A stretch of 64,000 nucleotides of DNA from Vibrio tubiashii ATCC 19109 (GCF_000772105.1 NZ_CP009355.1:558001-622000); one strand, 5' to 3'; shown: positions 52,528-62,625, counted from the stretch's first letter. Program-made: numbers and translations. The notes: generated from the letters alone by a model not told the origin.

Positions 52528-53424
52528 ATGGATAAGCAATATCGTTATTTTTATGAAGTTGCGCGGCAGGGCAGCATAAAAGCCGCTGCTGATAAGCTCT
52601 TTATCAGTCAACCTTCCTTGACGACAGCAATTAAAAAGTTAGAAGAGCAACTTGGGGCGGACTTGTTCGTCAGAAAGTCAAAAGGAGTAGAGCTTACGGA
52701 ATATGGTTGGGTGTACTTTCGCTATGTTCAGGAGGTGCAAGAAAAGCACATCCAGATGATGCATCAATTGTCGGATATGAAGCTCAGAAGCGGTGGTAAG
52801 GTTAAGCTTGGTATTGGAGAGGCTTGGTGGCAGTGCTTTGGCTCTGAAGCGGTGCAGCAGTTCACAAAACAGTTTCCGAATAGCTCAATGCATATCGAAT
52901 TTGGCAATGGTTTGTCTATGCTGCATCACCTTATTAACGATGATATTGACCTGTTTGTTGGTCATGAAATTATAGGTATAAACACACGTCATCGTGTTCG
53001 TTTTATTCCGCTTTTTCAGGAACGTGAAGCTTGGTACGTTCGACCGGAGCACCCTTTAAGAGGCGAAGCCAATATCGCTGACAAAGCTAAAGACTATCCG
53101 CTGGTTAAGGTGACACCTGATCACGCTCGCCATGGCGATGTACTTACGGAAGAGGGAGCGGAGTTGTTCACTGTTGCCGCGCAAAATACTCAAGTCACGT
53201 ATGAGCTAGATTCGCTTTCGGCCAGTATTGATATGGTTAAAATGAGCAACGCGATTATGCCTTATACCTCTGAGATGGAGGCGTTTTTTGTTAACCAAGG
53301 TTTGGCCCTGTTATGGCTAAACAAAAAGCAGCTTGGTCAGGTAGGGATTTACACTAAGGTCGGTGACTTTACCACTCCGACTCAAGCCCTAATCGATTTA
53401 ATCATAAAAAAAGCCGAGAGTTAA
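52528..53424 (+). CDS. LysR family transcriptional regulator next to GH13 genes
   Basis: This LTTR of about 298 residues has an HTH at about 1-60 (GSIKAAADKLFISQPSLTTAIKKLEEQLGADLF) and an effector domain at about 88-295. ATG 52528 gives MDKQYRYFYEVARQ, the usual family start; ATG 52516 is four codons upstream. It diverges from the alpha-glucosidase and is convergent with malE. It probably regulates the maltodextrin genes, a role given to MalT in enteric bacteria, but that is inference. A terminator for malE overlaps its stop codon. Confidence 0.88.
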   Translation: MDKQYRYFYEVARQGSIKAAADKLFISQPSLTTAIKKLEEQLGADLFVRKSKGVELTEYGWVYFRYVQEVQEKHIQMMHQLSDMKLRSGGKVKLGIGEAWWQCFGSEAVQQFTKQFPNSSMHIEFGNGLSMLHHLINDDIDLFVGHEIIGINTRHRVRFIPLFQEREAWYVRPEHPLRGEANIADKAKDYPLVKVTPDHARHGDVLTEEGAELFTVAAQNTQVTYELDSLSASIDMVKMSNAIMPYTSEMEAFFVNQGLALLWLNKKQLGQVGIYTKVGDFTTPTQALIDLIIKKAES

Positions 53425-53433
53425 ACTCTCGGC
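53406..53433 (-). terminator. Terminator of malE overlapping the LysR stop codon
   Basis: GCCGAGAG (53413-53420) and CTCTCGGC (53426-53433) form a perfect 8-bp stem. On the minus strand it is followed by seven T residues (53406-53412 read in reverse), so it ends malE transcription. The 5' arm lies inside the last codons of the LysR gene. Confidence 0.9.
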
Positions 53434-53473
53434 AAAAGGACTGAACAAGTCAAAAGAAGAAAGTAAGTTGTGA

Positions 53474-54652
53474 TTATTTAATGATTTGCTTCGCTGCCGT
53501 ATCAAGCGCTTGTTTTACGGTTTGTTTTCCTTGCATTGCGTTGTCAATTGCAGCTCCTTCGGCAAACCAGTAAGCGGTCATCTGAGGAATGTTAGGCATG
53601 ATCTCGCCATTTTCAGCATTGGTCATTGTTGCTTTGATTCGCTGATCGCTTTCTAGGATTTTCTGGAAGCTTTTTAGTGTGACGGCACCAAGCGGTTTGT
53701 CGTCATTCATGATTTTTAACGCGTCATCTACGAACAGGTAGTTTTCTAATAGTTCGACGGCTAAATCTTCATTTGGGCTCCCAGCATTAATACCGGCACT
53801 GAGGACGCCGACAAACGGATTGCCCTTACCGCCATTTAGGGTTGGAAGCTCGGCCACACCATAGTTAAGCCCCATTTTATCAAGGTTACCCCAAGACCAA
53901 GGGCCATTAATCGTCATGGCAACTTCACCTTTGCTAAAGGCAGCTTCGGACACTGAGTAATCCATATCGGGATTGACGACGCCTTGGTTCACCATGTCGA
54001 CAAGAAACTGAAGTCCCTTAATACCCGCTTCATTATTCACGCCGGTTTTTGCGCCATTATAGCCGCCTTCGATCTTTTCAAATGCGTACGCGCCGCCCGA
54101 CGAAATCATTGGCCAAGTAAAGTAGGCGTTCTTTACGTCCCACATAATGGCTTGTTTACCTTGCTCTGCCATGTTTTTGTGAATAGCGGCGAGCTCTTCC
54201 CATGTTTTTGGCGGCTCAGGCAATAAGTCTTTGTTGTAGATAAGCGAAGGTGTCTCAATGGCGATTGGGTAACCCATAATCTTGCCGTTAACCGTGACCG
54301 CATCCCAACTGAAATCGATGAGTTTGTTTTTAAATTCTTGGCTAGGATTGAGCTCCTTTAGAAGGCCAGCCTCTGCATAGCCACCGAATCGGTCATGTGC
54401 CCAAATGATAATATCTGGCCCCATTCCTTTCGCGGCGACTTTTTCAAATCGTTCTTCTAAAGATTCAGGGTGCTGAACAATGACTTTGACCCCAGTATCT
54501 TCTTCAAACTGTCTACCAATTTCAGCTAAACCTTCGTAGCTTTTATCACCGTTGATCCAAATCGTGATTTCACCTTCGGTCATCGCCATAACAGGGCTAG
54601 AAGCCAATACTGCCAGAGTACAAATAGAAAGAGGTTTCAGGAACTTGTTCAT
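53474..54652 (-). CDS. malE: Maltose/maltodextrin-binding protein (orphan)
   Basis: This 392-residue periplasmic binding protein has a signal peptide (about 1-26, ending PVMA). The MalE pattern includes [59 protein letters not shown] and [19 protein letters not shown]. No malF, malG or malK lies in the window, so it must serve a transporter encoded elsewhere. It is bounded by terminators on both sides (54786-54809 and 53406-53433), so it is monocistronic. ATG 54652 gives MNKFLKPLS; an upstream start adds three residues. Confidence 0.92.
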   Translation of the reverse strand: MNKFLKPLSICTLAVLASSPVMAMTEGEITIWINGDKSYEGLAEIGRQFEEDTGVKVIVQHPESLEERFEKVAAKGMGPDIIIWAHDRFGGYAEAGLLKELNPSQEFKNKLIDFSWDAVTVNGKIMGYPIAIETPSLIYNKDLLPEPPKTWEELAAIHKNMAEQGKQAIMWDVKNAYFTWPMISSGGAYAFEKIEGGYNGAKTGVNNEAGIKGLQFLVDMVNQGVVNPDMDYSVSEAAFSKGEVAMTINGPWSWGNLDKMGLNYGVAELPTLNGGKGNPFVGVLSAGINAGSPNEDLAVELLENYLFVDDALKIMNDDKPLGAVTLKSFQKILESDQRIKATMTNAENGEIMPNIPQMTAYWFAEGAAIDNAMQGKQTVKQALDTAAKQIIK

Positions 54653-54785
54653 CACTATCAATCCATGTCATTAACTGTAAGACAAGGCTACCTCTCATCC
54701 AGTTTATGAGAAAATAGATTATCGAAAGTAATGTATAGAAAAAAGCTATATCAAACGGTAAAGGTGTGCTTGTGTTCAAAGAAAT

Positions 54786-54809
54786 CGGCGCAATAGAGAA
54801 AATGCGCCG
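54786..54809 (-). terminator. Terminator of the amylase-MalZ-like pair
   Basis: CGGCGCA (54786-54792) and TGCGCCG (54803-54809) form a 7-bp stem with a 10-base loop. On the minus strand it is followed by ATTTCTTTG. It separates the 54844-58486 pair from malE. Confidence 0.75.
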
Positions 54810-54843
54810 TTGGTTTTATCCTTGATAGTGTGAAGTTAGGAGA

Positions 54844-56694
54844 TTACTCCTCTTTTAACAGCAGAAGTGCCGAGCGAGGTGGCATTGAAAGGTTTAATAA
54901 CCCGTTAGAGGCGTATGATATCTCGCCACAGAGTTGTCCATTGAAAGTGCCTGAGTGTACATCAGCCCGCCAGACTGGCAGTTGGCGGTGGACTGTTTTC
55001 TCGCATAAGTTGAAGGCACAGAGCATGGTATTGCCGTCTAGTTTACGCGCAAAAACAAAGCAGTCATCATCGTGATGGACGGGAATATAGTCACCTTTTT
55101 GGAGAGCAGGGTTGGCTTTTCTTAGAGTAATCAACTGTTTAAACCAATCATGATACTCAGAGTTATCTACCCGCTCCCAAGGCATTGTACGGCGATTGTC
55201 AGGGTCATGGCTCCCCATCATACCAAGTTCAGTGCCATAGTAGATGCAAGGGGTGCCGACGTAACTAAACAGCAGCACACTTGCTAGCTTAAATAGGCGA
55301 GGGTCATGTTTAACGAGTTCAAGGAAGCGCGCCGTGTCATGGCTATCTAGTTGGTTTAACTGGGCTAGTTGGTTTTGCCATGGCAGTTTAGCTCTTGCTT
55401 CTGCTTGCCAATCGATAAACTCCCCGATATTGATATCGATATGGTCGAAGGCAATATCGAGTTTGGCTAACAAGGCTCTTACAGGATGGGCAAAGCCGTA
55501 GTAATTCATCGCACCATCTTCTTGATCGCCCTGCAACCACTGTGTCGCTTCAAAGAAGTGCTCTCCGAGTACATAGCAATCTGGATTCACTTGCTTAGCT
55601 GAATCTCTGAATGCTTTGACATAGTGGGCATTATTTGTCGCGCCTTCACCCTCACCAAGCATATGAATCACATCAAAGCGCCACGCATCGATTTGATAGG
55701 GCGGCTTTAACCAGTGTTTGATGACCGCTTCATCGCTGGCGTAGATATAGTCTTTCACTTGCTGGTTTTCAAAGTTCAGCACAGGGAGCGATTGAATTCC
55801 CTTCCAGCCAACGTAGTCTTGGCTATCACCATTAAAGAAATAGTAATCCCGATACGGAGAATCCGGTGATTGATAGGCGCCAAGGCTATCTTGTGACCCT
55901 TGCAGGTTAAACCACGGATGCTCTGCTGACGTATGGTTGAATACCGCATCGAGCATGATCTTCATCTTTCTATCACGCAGTTGCTGACAGAGGCTAGCAA
56001 AGTGCTCATTGCTACCTAAATGTGGGTCAACTTGCAGGTAATCAGAGGTATCGTATTTGTGGTTACTAGGCGCAGTGAAAATAGGGTTTAAGTACAGAGC
56101 AGTGACCCCGAGGTTTTGCAAATAATCGAGCTTACTTTCAACGCCGTATAAGTCCCCGCCGTAGAACTCGCAACCCGCGTTCCCACCTTCAGTATCAACG
56201 GGTTCTCCCCATTGCTTAGTCACGACTGATTTTGTCCCACCGGATACTAAGTATTCTCCCTCATTAACGCTTATTTCAGGTTTGCCATTACAAAAACGGT
56301 CAGGGAAGATCTGATAGAAAACCTGCTCTTGTACCCAACTCGGTGGTTGGTGCTGCGCATTGTACTTAAAGTGAGTCTCTTTTGGTGAAACTCGCTTTGA
56401 TACTCCCTTGGCATCAAGCCAGTACTGCCCGCACTCAGTCAAAAGCTTGAAAGTGTAGTGCGTGACATCTCGATCACTGTTGAGTTGGAAACTCGTTTGC
56501 CAATAAGTTAAGTGTTCAGTGGTTTTGCTCAACGTCATCTCGACCAAGTATTCTTCATTATCTGGCTCATGGCGCAGCAAGACTTTGGTGAAGTTGACGG
56601 CTTTCTCGGTGGCTAAGGTGACGGTGAGTTTATTGTCTTCGCGTGATAGCCAGTCGCTAGATTGTCCGTGATAGATAAATGGTAGTGACTTCAT
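54844..56694 (-). CDS. GH13 maltodextrin glucosidase / neopullulanase (MalZ-like)
   Basis: This 616-residue enzyme has an N-terminal CBM34-like domain (about 1-125). A GH13 barrel follows with region I DAVFNHTSAEHPWF, the nucleophile Asp in AWRFDVIHML, Glu in LGEHFFE and Asp in LDSHDTARF. CFYGGDLYGVESKLDYLQNLGVTALYLNPIF is typical of MalZ, neopullulanase and cyclomaltodextrinase. No signal peptide, so it is cytoplasmic. It follows the amylase stop by one base, which indicates co-translation. Confidence 0.9.
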   Translation of the reverse strand: MKSLPFIYHGQSSDWLSREDNKLTVTLATEKAVNFTKVLLRHEPDNEEYLVEMTLSKTTEHLTYWQTSFQLNSDRDVTHYTFKLLTECGQYWLDAKGVSKRVSPKETHFKYNAQHQPPSWVQEQVFYQIFPDRFCNGKPEISVNEGEYLVSGGTKSVVTKQWGEPVDTEGGNAGCEFYGGDLYGVESKLDYLQNLGVTALYLNPIFTAPSNHKYDTSDYLQVDPHLGSNEHFASLCQQLRDRKMKIMLDAVFNHTSAEHPWFNLQGSQDSLGAYQSPDSPYRDYYFFNGDSQDYVGWKGIQSLPVLNFENQQVKDYIYASDEAVIKHWLKPPYQIDAWRFDVIHMLGEGEGATNNAHYVKAFRDSAKQVNPDCYVLGEHFFEATQWLQGDQEDGAMNYYGFAHPVRALLAKLDIAFDHIDINIGEFIDWQAEARAKLPWQNQLAQLNQLDSHDTARFLELVKHDPRLFKLASVLLFSYVGTPCIYYGTELGMMGSHDPDNRRTMPWERVDNSEYHDWFKQLITLRKANPALQKGDYIPVHHDDDCFVFARKLDGNTMLCAFNLCEKTVHRQLPVWRADVHSGTFNGQLCGEISYASNGLLNLSMPPRSALLLLKEE

Positions 56695-56695
56695 C

Positions 56696-58486
56696 TTAAC
56701 CTCTCAACTGCTTGAGATTATCTAAACATAGGAAATGGGTTGCCAATGGAGCAAGATCTATTTCGATGCTTGCGCCGCTTTCGTCCACTTTGAGGTGATA
56801 CGTTTGCTGATTGAGTTTGTCAACGAGAGGGTATTGCCCACTGCTTAATTGCCATAACTGCACTAGGCTATCTGGGATAATGAGCTCGATCAGCTTTGAT
56901 TGCTTGTCACTAAAATTAGTGGCGATGACAATGGCTTGCTCATCGTCGGAGCGAGCAAACGCATACAGTTTATCCTGCATCTCCGCGAAGTTATCAAAAT
57001 TGGCGGCGTATAAGTCATGGTACTCACCACATAGGGCTGAATGGTTTAACGTTAGGTTAAGCAGTGTACTGTAGAAGTTTCTAAGTTCGAGTTCTGCTGG
57101 TGATAGAAGACTCCCGTCAAAACTTCCTTCATTCATCCAGCGCTGGTGGGCAGGGACACCAATATAATCAAAAATTGAAGTTCGTGAAGGTTGACCAAAC
57201 CCTGCCATTTCAGCACCGGCTTCTCCAACTTCTTGACCAAAATAAATCATGGTCGGTGAGGTAGATAAACACGCCGATACCAACATGGCAGGCTTGCCTT
57301 TTTTGCCACAGCCTGCAAAATCAGGGGAAGCCACGCGCTGCTCGTCGTGGTTATCAAGGAAGTGGAGCATATGATGCTCAATATCGCGCAGCTCATGCTG
57401 TATGCGTCCAATCTCTCTGGTCGAGCCCTTGTCTTGAATCACTTCTTTGAGTGAATCATAAAGATCGACTTTGTCGTATAAATAATCCATCTTGCCCAGC
57501 TGAATATAGTCGCGATACAAGTCCGGTTGATAGACCTCCGCCATAAGGAAGGCATCTGGGTTAACATGCTTAATCGACGAGTTCATAAAGCTCCAAAACT
57601 CGACAGGCACCATCTCTGCCATATCGTAACGGAATCCATCGACACCTTGTGCGAGCCAATACAGGGCGATATCGCGGAACTTAATCCAAGAATCAGGTAC
57701 TTGCTTGTCTGACCAAAACTCAAGGTGCTCGTTGGTAGATTTAAAGCGATAATCTTCGGGTAGCGTTGCAAAATCTTTGCTGCCGTCGGGTTTTACTCCA
57801 TAGTTAACTTTGACCGTTTCATACCAATCATCATGATTAGGTTTAGCAAGGCGTGAACCATTGCCCGTCCATTTTGCGGGAAACTCATAATACGGTTCGA
57901 CAAGGTCTGGATGTTTTTCACCACCAAGTGGCGGCTCCTCTAGCAGAGTATCGGGCAACTCAAACGCTTGATTGGGGATATAGTAGAAGTTGTTATCTTT
58001 GGCGTAAGCTACGCTAGTGTCATCATGGGCACCAAAATCGCTGACACCTTTTGGGTTGTTAAGCCCCTTGTAAACGCGCGCAACATGGTTGGGCACGATG
58101 TCGATGATGACCTTCATGCCAGCGTTATGCGTTCTTTCAATCAGCGCCGCAAACTCTTGGTTTCGCTGGCTAGGGTTGTCGGCTAAGTCGGGATTGACCG
58201 AGTAGTAATCTTTTACCGCATAAGGTGATCCAGCACGCCCCTTGACCACGCTTGGGTGATCATTGCTAATACCTATCTCACTGTAGTCACCAATAACAGC
58301 ATGATGCGGTACACCCGTGTACCAGACATGTGTGATACCAAGCTTTTTAATTTCGAACAGCGCCTTATCAGTAAAATCGCTGAATTTCCCGACGCCATTT
58401 TGTTCAACGGTTCCCCAAGGAATATTGGTTCGATGGGTATTGCCAAATAGCCGAGTGAAGACTTGATAAATATTGTGTTTTTTCAT
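56696..58486 (-). CDS. Cytoplasmic alpha-amylase (GH13)
   Basis: This 596-residue GH13 enzyme has region I IDIVPNHVARVY, the nucleophile Asp in GFRYDMAEMVP, the acid/base Glu in MAEVYQP and Asp in LDNHDEQRV. There is no signal peptide, so it works on imported maltodextrins or stored glycogen. It starts the pair with the MalZ-like gene and reads away from the 267-base region that separates it from the serine hydrolase. Confidence 0.9.
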   Translation of the reverse strand: MKKHNIYQVFTRLFGNTHRTNIPWGTVEQNGVGKFSDFTDKALFEIKKLGITHVWYTGVPHHAVIGDYSEIGISNDHPSVVKGRAGSPYAVKDYYSVNPDLADNPSQRNQEFAALIERTHNAGMKVIIDIVPNHVARVYKGLNNPKGVSDFGAHDDTSVAYAKDNNFYYIPNQAFELPDTLLEEPPLGGEKHPDLVEPYYEFPAKWTGNGSRLAKPNHDDWYETVKVNYGVKPDGSKDFATLPEDYRFKSTNEHLEFWSDKQVPDSWIKFRDIALYWLAQGVDGFRYDMAEMVPVEFWSFMNSSIKHVNPDAFLMAEVYQPDLYRDYIQLGKMDYLYDKVDLYDSLKEVIQDKGSTREIGRIQHELRDIEHHMLHFLDNHDEQRVASPDFAGCGKKGKPAMLVSACLSTSPTMIYFGQEVGEAGAEMAGFGQPSRTSIFDYIGVPAHQRWMNEGSFDGSLLSPAELELRNFYSTLLNLTLNHSALCGEYHDLYAANFDNFAEMQDKLYAFARSDDEQAIVIATNFSDKQSKLIELIIPDSLVQLWQLSSGQYPLVDKLNQQTYHLKVDESGASIEIDLAPLATHFLCLDNLKQLRG

Positions 58487-58753
58487 TGTGTAGGGTAGCC
58501 AATTGTTGTTTTGTCAAAGGCTAAAACAAGCGGGGGAGAGCCAACTCATCCCTTTTTAAACTATAGGGGGCGTAGAAAAAGAAAGTGTGATTTTAGTTAA
58601 ACAATTTCGCCTGAATTCTAGCAATCTTCCACCAATATAAAGTTTGGCATTGATAAGATTTATTGCGTTTGGTCTCGCATATTTGTTTAGTAAATGGTTG
58701 TATTAAAATAGAATTATTTAGAATGGGAATGAGAAAACTAATCAGGAGTCAGG

Positions 58754-60187
58754 ATGATGATAACAGCTAAACGATGGCGGATTCACAAAGCCTTTTCTGT
58801 AGTTACTTGTACGGCTTTACTCTTATCCCATGTGCAAGCAGAAACGCTCATAGCACATCATGGAATGTATGAAGCGGGAAAAGCTGAAGCGCAAAATATG
58901 TTCTTTTATGAACAAAACGGCAACCAATACCTTTACAGCGCATGGGGCGTTGTCCCAATAGAGGTCAACGATAAAGGGGAGTTTAATGCGCTAGACCCAA
59001 ATGTCCCGTTAACGGGCTCTTTCTATCACCAAAAAGATGGGGTGTACCAATCCGGAAGATTCCAATACAGCGAATTTAAAAGCTTGTTTGGACGTGCTGA
59101 TGTCAATAGTCATGAACTCAACGTTCCTATGTTATTCGATGACTACTGGTGGAGTACGTTGAGCAACGAAACCAGTTGTGAAAATCAACAATGGCAAACT
59201 GACAGCAATATTCGCTATGACCAAAGTGTAATAGAATCGCTTGTTGAACTCAGCCAACAACCAGATTCCCTTTATGCGAACACAGACAGTCTACTGATCG
59301 CTAAGGATGGTAAATTAGTTATTGAAGAATACTTCGGTGGTTGGCAAGCAGACTTTCCTCATACCATACAATCAATCAGTAAAAGTTTAACCTCCCTCGC
59401 GGCCGGCTCTGCGATAAAACAAGAGCTGGTTGAGGGCTATCAAACAAAAATAGCGGACCTTATGCCAGCTTATGCCAAGTTTCTTAAACAGGATAAATCC
59501 GAGCTGACTTTACATCATTTCTTGTCAATGGGGGCTGGCCTCAACTGGGATGAGTGGAGTATCCCTTATGGCAATCCAAACAATGTTCGCTCAATTGAAA
59601 TGGCAAACAACGATCCTGTCGAGTTTGTTTTAGATCGTGAGCTTGCCGTACAACCTGGCAGTATGTTTGAGTACAACGGTGGTCTAGTGACTGTTGTTGG
59701 AGAGATTGTCGCCCAACAGAGCGGAAAGAAAAACTTCGCAGACTATTGGCGTTCTAGCCCCCTTAATATGCTGTGTTTTGAAAACGCTTATATGTCAATG
59801 CAGGCTGGTGGTGTGAGTAATGCCGCAGGTGGTGGTTATATGCGACCTCGAGACATACTAAAGGTCGGTCAACTGGTCGCACAAGATGGAGTGTGGCAAG
59901 GCGAACGAATTTTGCCTGAAGGTTGGGTTGAACGCTCAACACAAAAGTATTTAAAAACACGTGATAGAGGCGTTAGCTACGGGTATTACTGGTGGTTGAG
60001 TGACGCTGAAGTAAATGGGAAAACCTACTCTGTTGCTTATGGCTTGGGATATGGTGGACAGATAGTTGCTGTGGTGGATGAACTCAACTTAGTCGTGGCA
60101 CGAACGGCGTGGCAAATGAATGGACCGACACCTTATCAAGAAATAATGGAGGACTATATTATTCCTGCATTCACTTCAGTTAAATAA
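58754..60187 (+). CDS. Serine hydrolase of the class C beta-lactamase fold (secreted)
   Basis: This 477-residue protein has a signal peptide (about 1-29, ending SHVQA). An N-terminal region of about 120 residues precedes a beta-lactamase/transpeptidase-like domain with the active Ser207 and Lys210 in QSISKSLTS, Tyr307 in MFEYNGGLV and a GYGGQ segment in place of the KTG box. Family members include esterases, D-aminopeptidases and DD-peptidases. The preceding domain and missing KTG box argue against a drug-hydrolysing lactamase. A terminator follows. Confidence 0.85.
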   Translation: MMITAKRWRIHKAFSVVTCTALLLSHVQAETLIAHHGMYEAGKAEAQNMFFYEQNGNQYLYSAWGVVPIEVNDKGEFNALDPNVPLTGSFYHQKDGVYQSGRFQYSEFKSLFGRADVNSHELNVPMLFDDYWWSTLSNETSCENQQWQTDSNIRYDQSVIESLVELSQQPDSLYANTDSLLIAKDGKLVIEEYFGGWQADFPHTIQSISKSLTSLAAGSAIKQELVEGYQTKIADLMPAYAKFLKQDKSELTLHHFLSMGAGLNWDEWSIPYGNPNNVRSIEMANNDPVEFVLDRELAVQPGSMFEYNGGLVTVVGEIVAQQSGKKNFADYWRSSPLNMLCFENAYMSMQAGGVSNAAGGGYMRPRDILKVGQLVAQDGVWQGERILPEGWVERSTQKYLKTRDRGVSYGYYWWLSDAEVNGKTYSVAYGLGYGGQIVAVVDELNLVVARTAWQMNGPTPYQEIMEDYIIPAFTSVK

Positions 60188-60215
60188 GTTAATAAATTTA
60201 CGGAAAAATTGGTAT

Positions 60216-60249
60216 AGGCTCACAGATTCACTAATTGTGTGAGCCTTTT
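60216..60249 (+). terminator. Terminator of the serine hydrolase gene
   Basis: A 9-bp AGGCTCACA / TGTGAGCCT stem has a 13-base loop and is followed by TTTATTG. Confidence 0.85.
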
Positions 60250-60397
60250 ATTGTTAGTCATACTGATTAGTTTCTCTTTAATATCAGATACTAACCAAGA
60301 GTTTTATGGTGTTTTCTGGTACGAAAGTTCACTTTGACACTTGGAGGAGATTTCCTAAGCTTTATTTGAGTAAAACGTCAGAGGAAAGGAGAACACA

Positions 60398-60592
60398 ATG
60401 GCGAAATTCCAACAGGACATCCCTAATCGCGTCACCGTATATCATGATGATATTGACCAAGAAAAAGCGTTAAAGAATGCAATGCTTCCAGAAAAACCAA
60501 GATACTTTAACGGCTCACCGACCTATGAAGCATCAAGTGTGGATGAATTCAAAACCAAACTCAGTCAAATAGGCATGTCACTCGACGTGTAA
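60398..60592 (+). CDS. Small protein of unknown function (64 residues)
   Basis: This small soluble protein (MAKFQQDIPNRVTVYHDDIDQEKALKNAM...) has no signal peptide. It is preceded by a strong GGAAAGGAGA ribosome binding site and followed by a terminator, so it is well supported as a real gene. The sequence has charged helices (EKALKNAMLPEKP, SSVDEFKTKLSQIG). No family recognised. Confidence 0.75.
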   Translation: MAKFQQDIPNRVTVYHDDIDQEKALKNAMLPEKPRYFNGSPTYEASSVDEFKTKLSQIGMSLDV

Positions 60593-60609
60593 CAACAAGT
60601 AGAACCATC

Positions 60610-60636
60610 AAGGCAGCTGATTTGGCTGCCTTTTTG
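60610..60636 (+). terminator. Terminator of the small protein gene
   Basis: An 8-bp AAGGCAGC / GCTGCCTT stem has a 7-base loop and is followed by TTTTG. It lies just beyond the dgcA stop codon at 60641 on the other strand. Confidence 0.9.
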
Positions 60637-60640
60637 TTTT

Positions 60641-61609
60641 CTAAAATAAGTGCAATTTTCCTTCACTGTATCTCAACCCATTTTCCACATCTTGCCCTAG
60701 CAATACAGGGCCATCTAGGTCTACGATTTCTGCACGAGTCGCGATTGGCAATGCCGCTTTCATGGCTACGGACGTGCCTAACATACACCCGACCATGATA
60801 CCAAAACCAAGCGAACGCGCTTGAACTTCAAGTTCAAATGCTTCGGTGAGCCCGCCAGTTTTATCCAGCTTGATGTTGACCATTTCATAACAGCCATATA
60901 GTGAAGAGAGGTCTTGTTTGGTGTGGCAACTCTCGTCAGCGCAAAGCGGTATTGGATGAGCAATGCCTTGCAATAACTCATCTTGACCCGCAGGAACAGG
61001 TTGCTCAATCATCGCGATATCATAGTGAGCGAGACGCTGAAACAGAGACTCTAACTCCATATCTTGCCAAGCTTCATTGGCATCAAGAACGATTTTGCAA
61101 TTTGGCGCGGCTTGCCTTACCGCTGCTACCCTATGTTCTATGTCTGACTCATCAAGTTTAACCTTGAGTAAGGTCGCCCCTTGTTCAACATACTGTCGAG
61201 CTTGTTCTCCCATGACTTCTGCACTGCCTATAGATACCGTCATTGCCGTTTCTATATTGGGGTTAACGTCGAAGTAAGGTGCAGGAAAGTCGAGTTTATC
61301 CATATCGCTTATTAGTGCCCACAATGCGCAGTCCAGAGCATTACGCGCTGCACCCGCAGGGAAGTTTTGCAATTGCAGCTTGGCTTGTACAGGGGTTAAG
61401 TGCTTCAGATTCACTTGCCAAGTTTCGATTTGCTCTAGGACAGATTCAACACTTTCGTTATAGCGTGGGTAAGGAGTGCATTCACCGACGCCTTGCCAAT
61501 TGCCCAAACTAATCGTCACTCGAACGACGTTACAGTGAGTTCGGGCACCACGAGAAATAACAAACGGAGTGGCAAGCTTAATTGAGTGAACTTTGGCTTC
61601 AATGCGCAT
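60641..61609 (-). CDS. dgcA: Enolase-superfamily epimerase, probable N-acetyl-D-glutamate racemase (DgcA)
   Basis: This 322-residue enolase-superfamily protein of the dipeptide-epimerase type has the KVKLDE segment, the metal-binding Asp in LDANEAW, further acidic ligands near IEQP and ADES, and a terminal Lys in VNIKLDKTGG. Such proteins are commonly annotated as L-Ala-D/L-Glu epimerase. Here the upstream partner is a DUF1611 protein, which matches the DgcN-DgcA D-glutamate catabolic pathway of marine bacteria, where DgcA racemises N-acetyl-D-glutamate. ATG 61609 follows the dgcN stop closely, with AAAGG upstream. Confidence 0.75.
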   Translation of the reverse strand: MRIEAKVHSIKLATPFVISRGARTHCNVVRVTISLGNWQGVGECTPYPRYNESVESVLEQIETWQVNLKHLTPVQAKLQLQNFPAGAARNALDCALWALISDMDKLDFPAPYFDVNPNIETAMTVSIGSAEVMGEQARQYVEQGATLLKVKLDESDIEHRVAAVRQAAPNCKIVLDANEAWQDMELESLFQRLAHYDIAMIEQPVPAGQDELLQGIAHPIPLCADESCHTKQDLSSLYGCYEMVNIKLDKTGGLTEAFELEVQARSLGFGIMVGCMLGTSVAMKAALPIATRAEIVDLDGPVLLGQDVENGLRYSEGKLHLF

Positions 61610-61620
61610 CTTAGCCACCT

Positions 61621-62625
61621 TTAAAGCTGAGCAATATGTTGAGCAATTGAATCAATACCAAAGCGCACTGGGTCTGTCACAGGTACCTTGAACTGCTCTT
61701 GCCAATCGGCGCATAAAGCGCGAGCATCTTCTTCACTGATTGCAGAGGTGTTTAAGCTAATGCCGACAATCTGAACATTGGGGTTGGTGAGCTTAGCAGC
61801 GGCTAAGTTAGCTGATAGTGTCTCCTCGATTGAAGGGACAGGGCAATGAGGTAGATGCCGAATATGCGGGCGACCGATTTCGTGACAAAGCACCAAAGCA
61901 TCAGCCTGAGCGCCATGAAGTAACCCCAAACTGACACCTGCAAAAGAAGGATTAAATAGCGAGCCTTGACCTTCGATAATGTCCCATTCGTGGTCTGTAA
62001 AGTCAGGGCTAATCGCTTCTACCGCACCAGAAATAAAATCGGCTACTACGGCATCGACTGAAATACCCGAGCCTTCAATCAAAATGCCCGTTTGCCCAGT
62101 GGCTTTAAAGCGTGCATCTACAGAGTGTTTTTTGAGAGCACTTTCAAGTGCTAGGGCAGTAAACATTTTGCCAACAGAGCAATCGGTGCCCACGGTTAAA
62201 AGGCGCTTACCGAGACGTTTCTTACCATTTCCGACTGCGAGTGATTCGTCAAAGTGGCGTACATCGTGAAGTTGGCATCTGCCTTGTTCTTTAAGCAATT
62301 TCAACTGAGGAATATCGGATAGGCGGCTATGCATTCCGGACGCAATGTTGAAACCTATTTCAGCCGCTTGAATTAGCGTTTGTTGCCAACTCTCAGGGAT
62401 AACGCCACCTGCATTGGCTGTGCCAATAACAAGGGTTTTGACGCCTTGCTTTTTTGCTTGTTGCAACGACAAATCAGGTAAATCTAATGACACGGTTTCT
62501 TCGCTCAGCCTCAGTTGCCCTCTACAGGTTTCTGGGCGCCACAAGGCAATGCCACGGGCTGTTTTAGCTGCGATTGGATCAGTGACATCGCCAAGAAAAA
62601 GAAGGTAAGGTTGAGCAATTGACAT
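61621..62625 (-). CDS. dgcN: DUF1611 protein, probable D-glutamate N-acetyltransferase (DgcN)
   Basis: This 334-residue DUF1611 protein has a P-loop-like GTDCSVGKM motif, the family form with Met after Lys, preceded by KRLLTVGTDC. It also has GSGISVDAVVADFISG, EGQGSLFNPSF and HEIGRPHIRHLPH. In a described marine pathway this family N-acetylates D-glutamate, and DgcA then racemises it. The gene is 11 bases upstream of the DgcA-like gene. ATG 62625 is 6 bases after AGGG. Confidence 0.78.
   Translation of the reverse strand: MSIAQPYLLFLGDVTDPIAAKTARGIALWRPETCRGQLRLSEETVSLDLPDLSLQQAKKQGVKTLVIGTANAGGVIPESWQQTLIQAAEIGFNIASGMHSRLSDIPQLKLLKEQGRCQLHDVRHFDESLAVGNGKKRLGKRLLTVGTDCSVGKMFTALALESALKKHSVDARFKATGQTGILIEGSGISVDAVVADFISGAVEAISPDFTDHEWDIIEGQGSLFNPSFAGVSLGLLHGAQADALVLCHEIGRPHIRHLPHCPVPSIEETLSANLAAAKLTNPNVQIVGISLNTSAISEEDARALCADWQEQFKVPVTDPVRFGIDSIAQHIAQL

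Noticed and set aside
54690..54701. MalT-box-like GGATGAG on the minus strand upstream of malE
   Set aside because: Only a single degenerate site exists. MalT promoters need several boxes, and the local regulator is a LysR.
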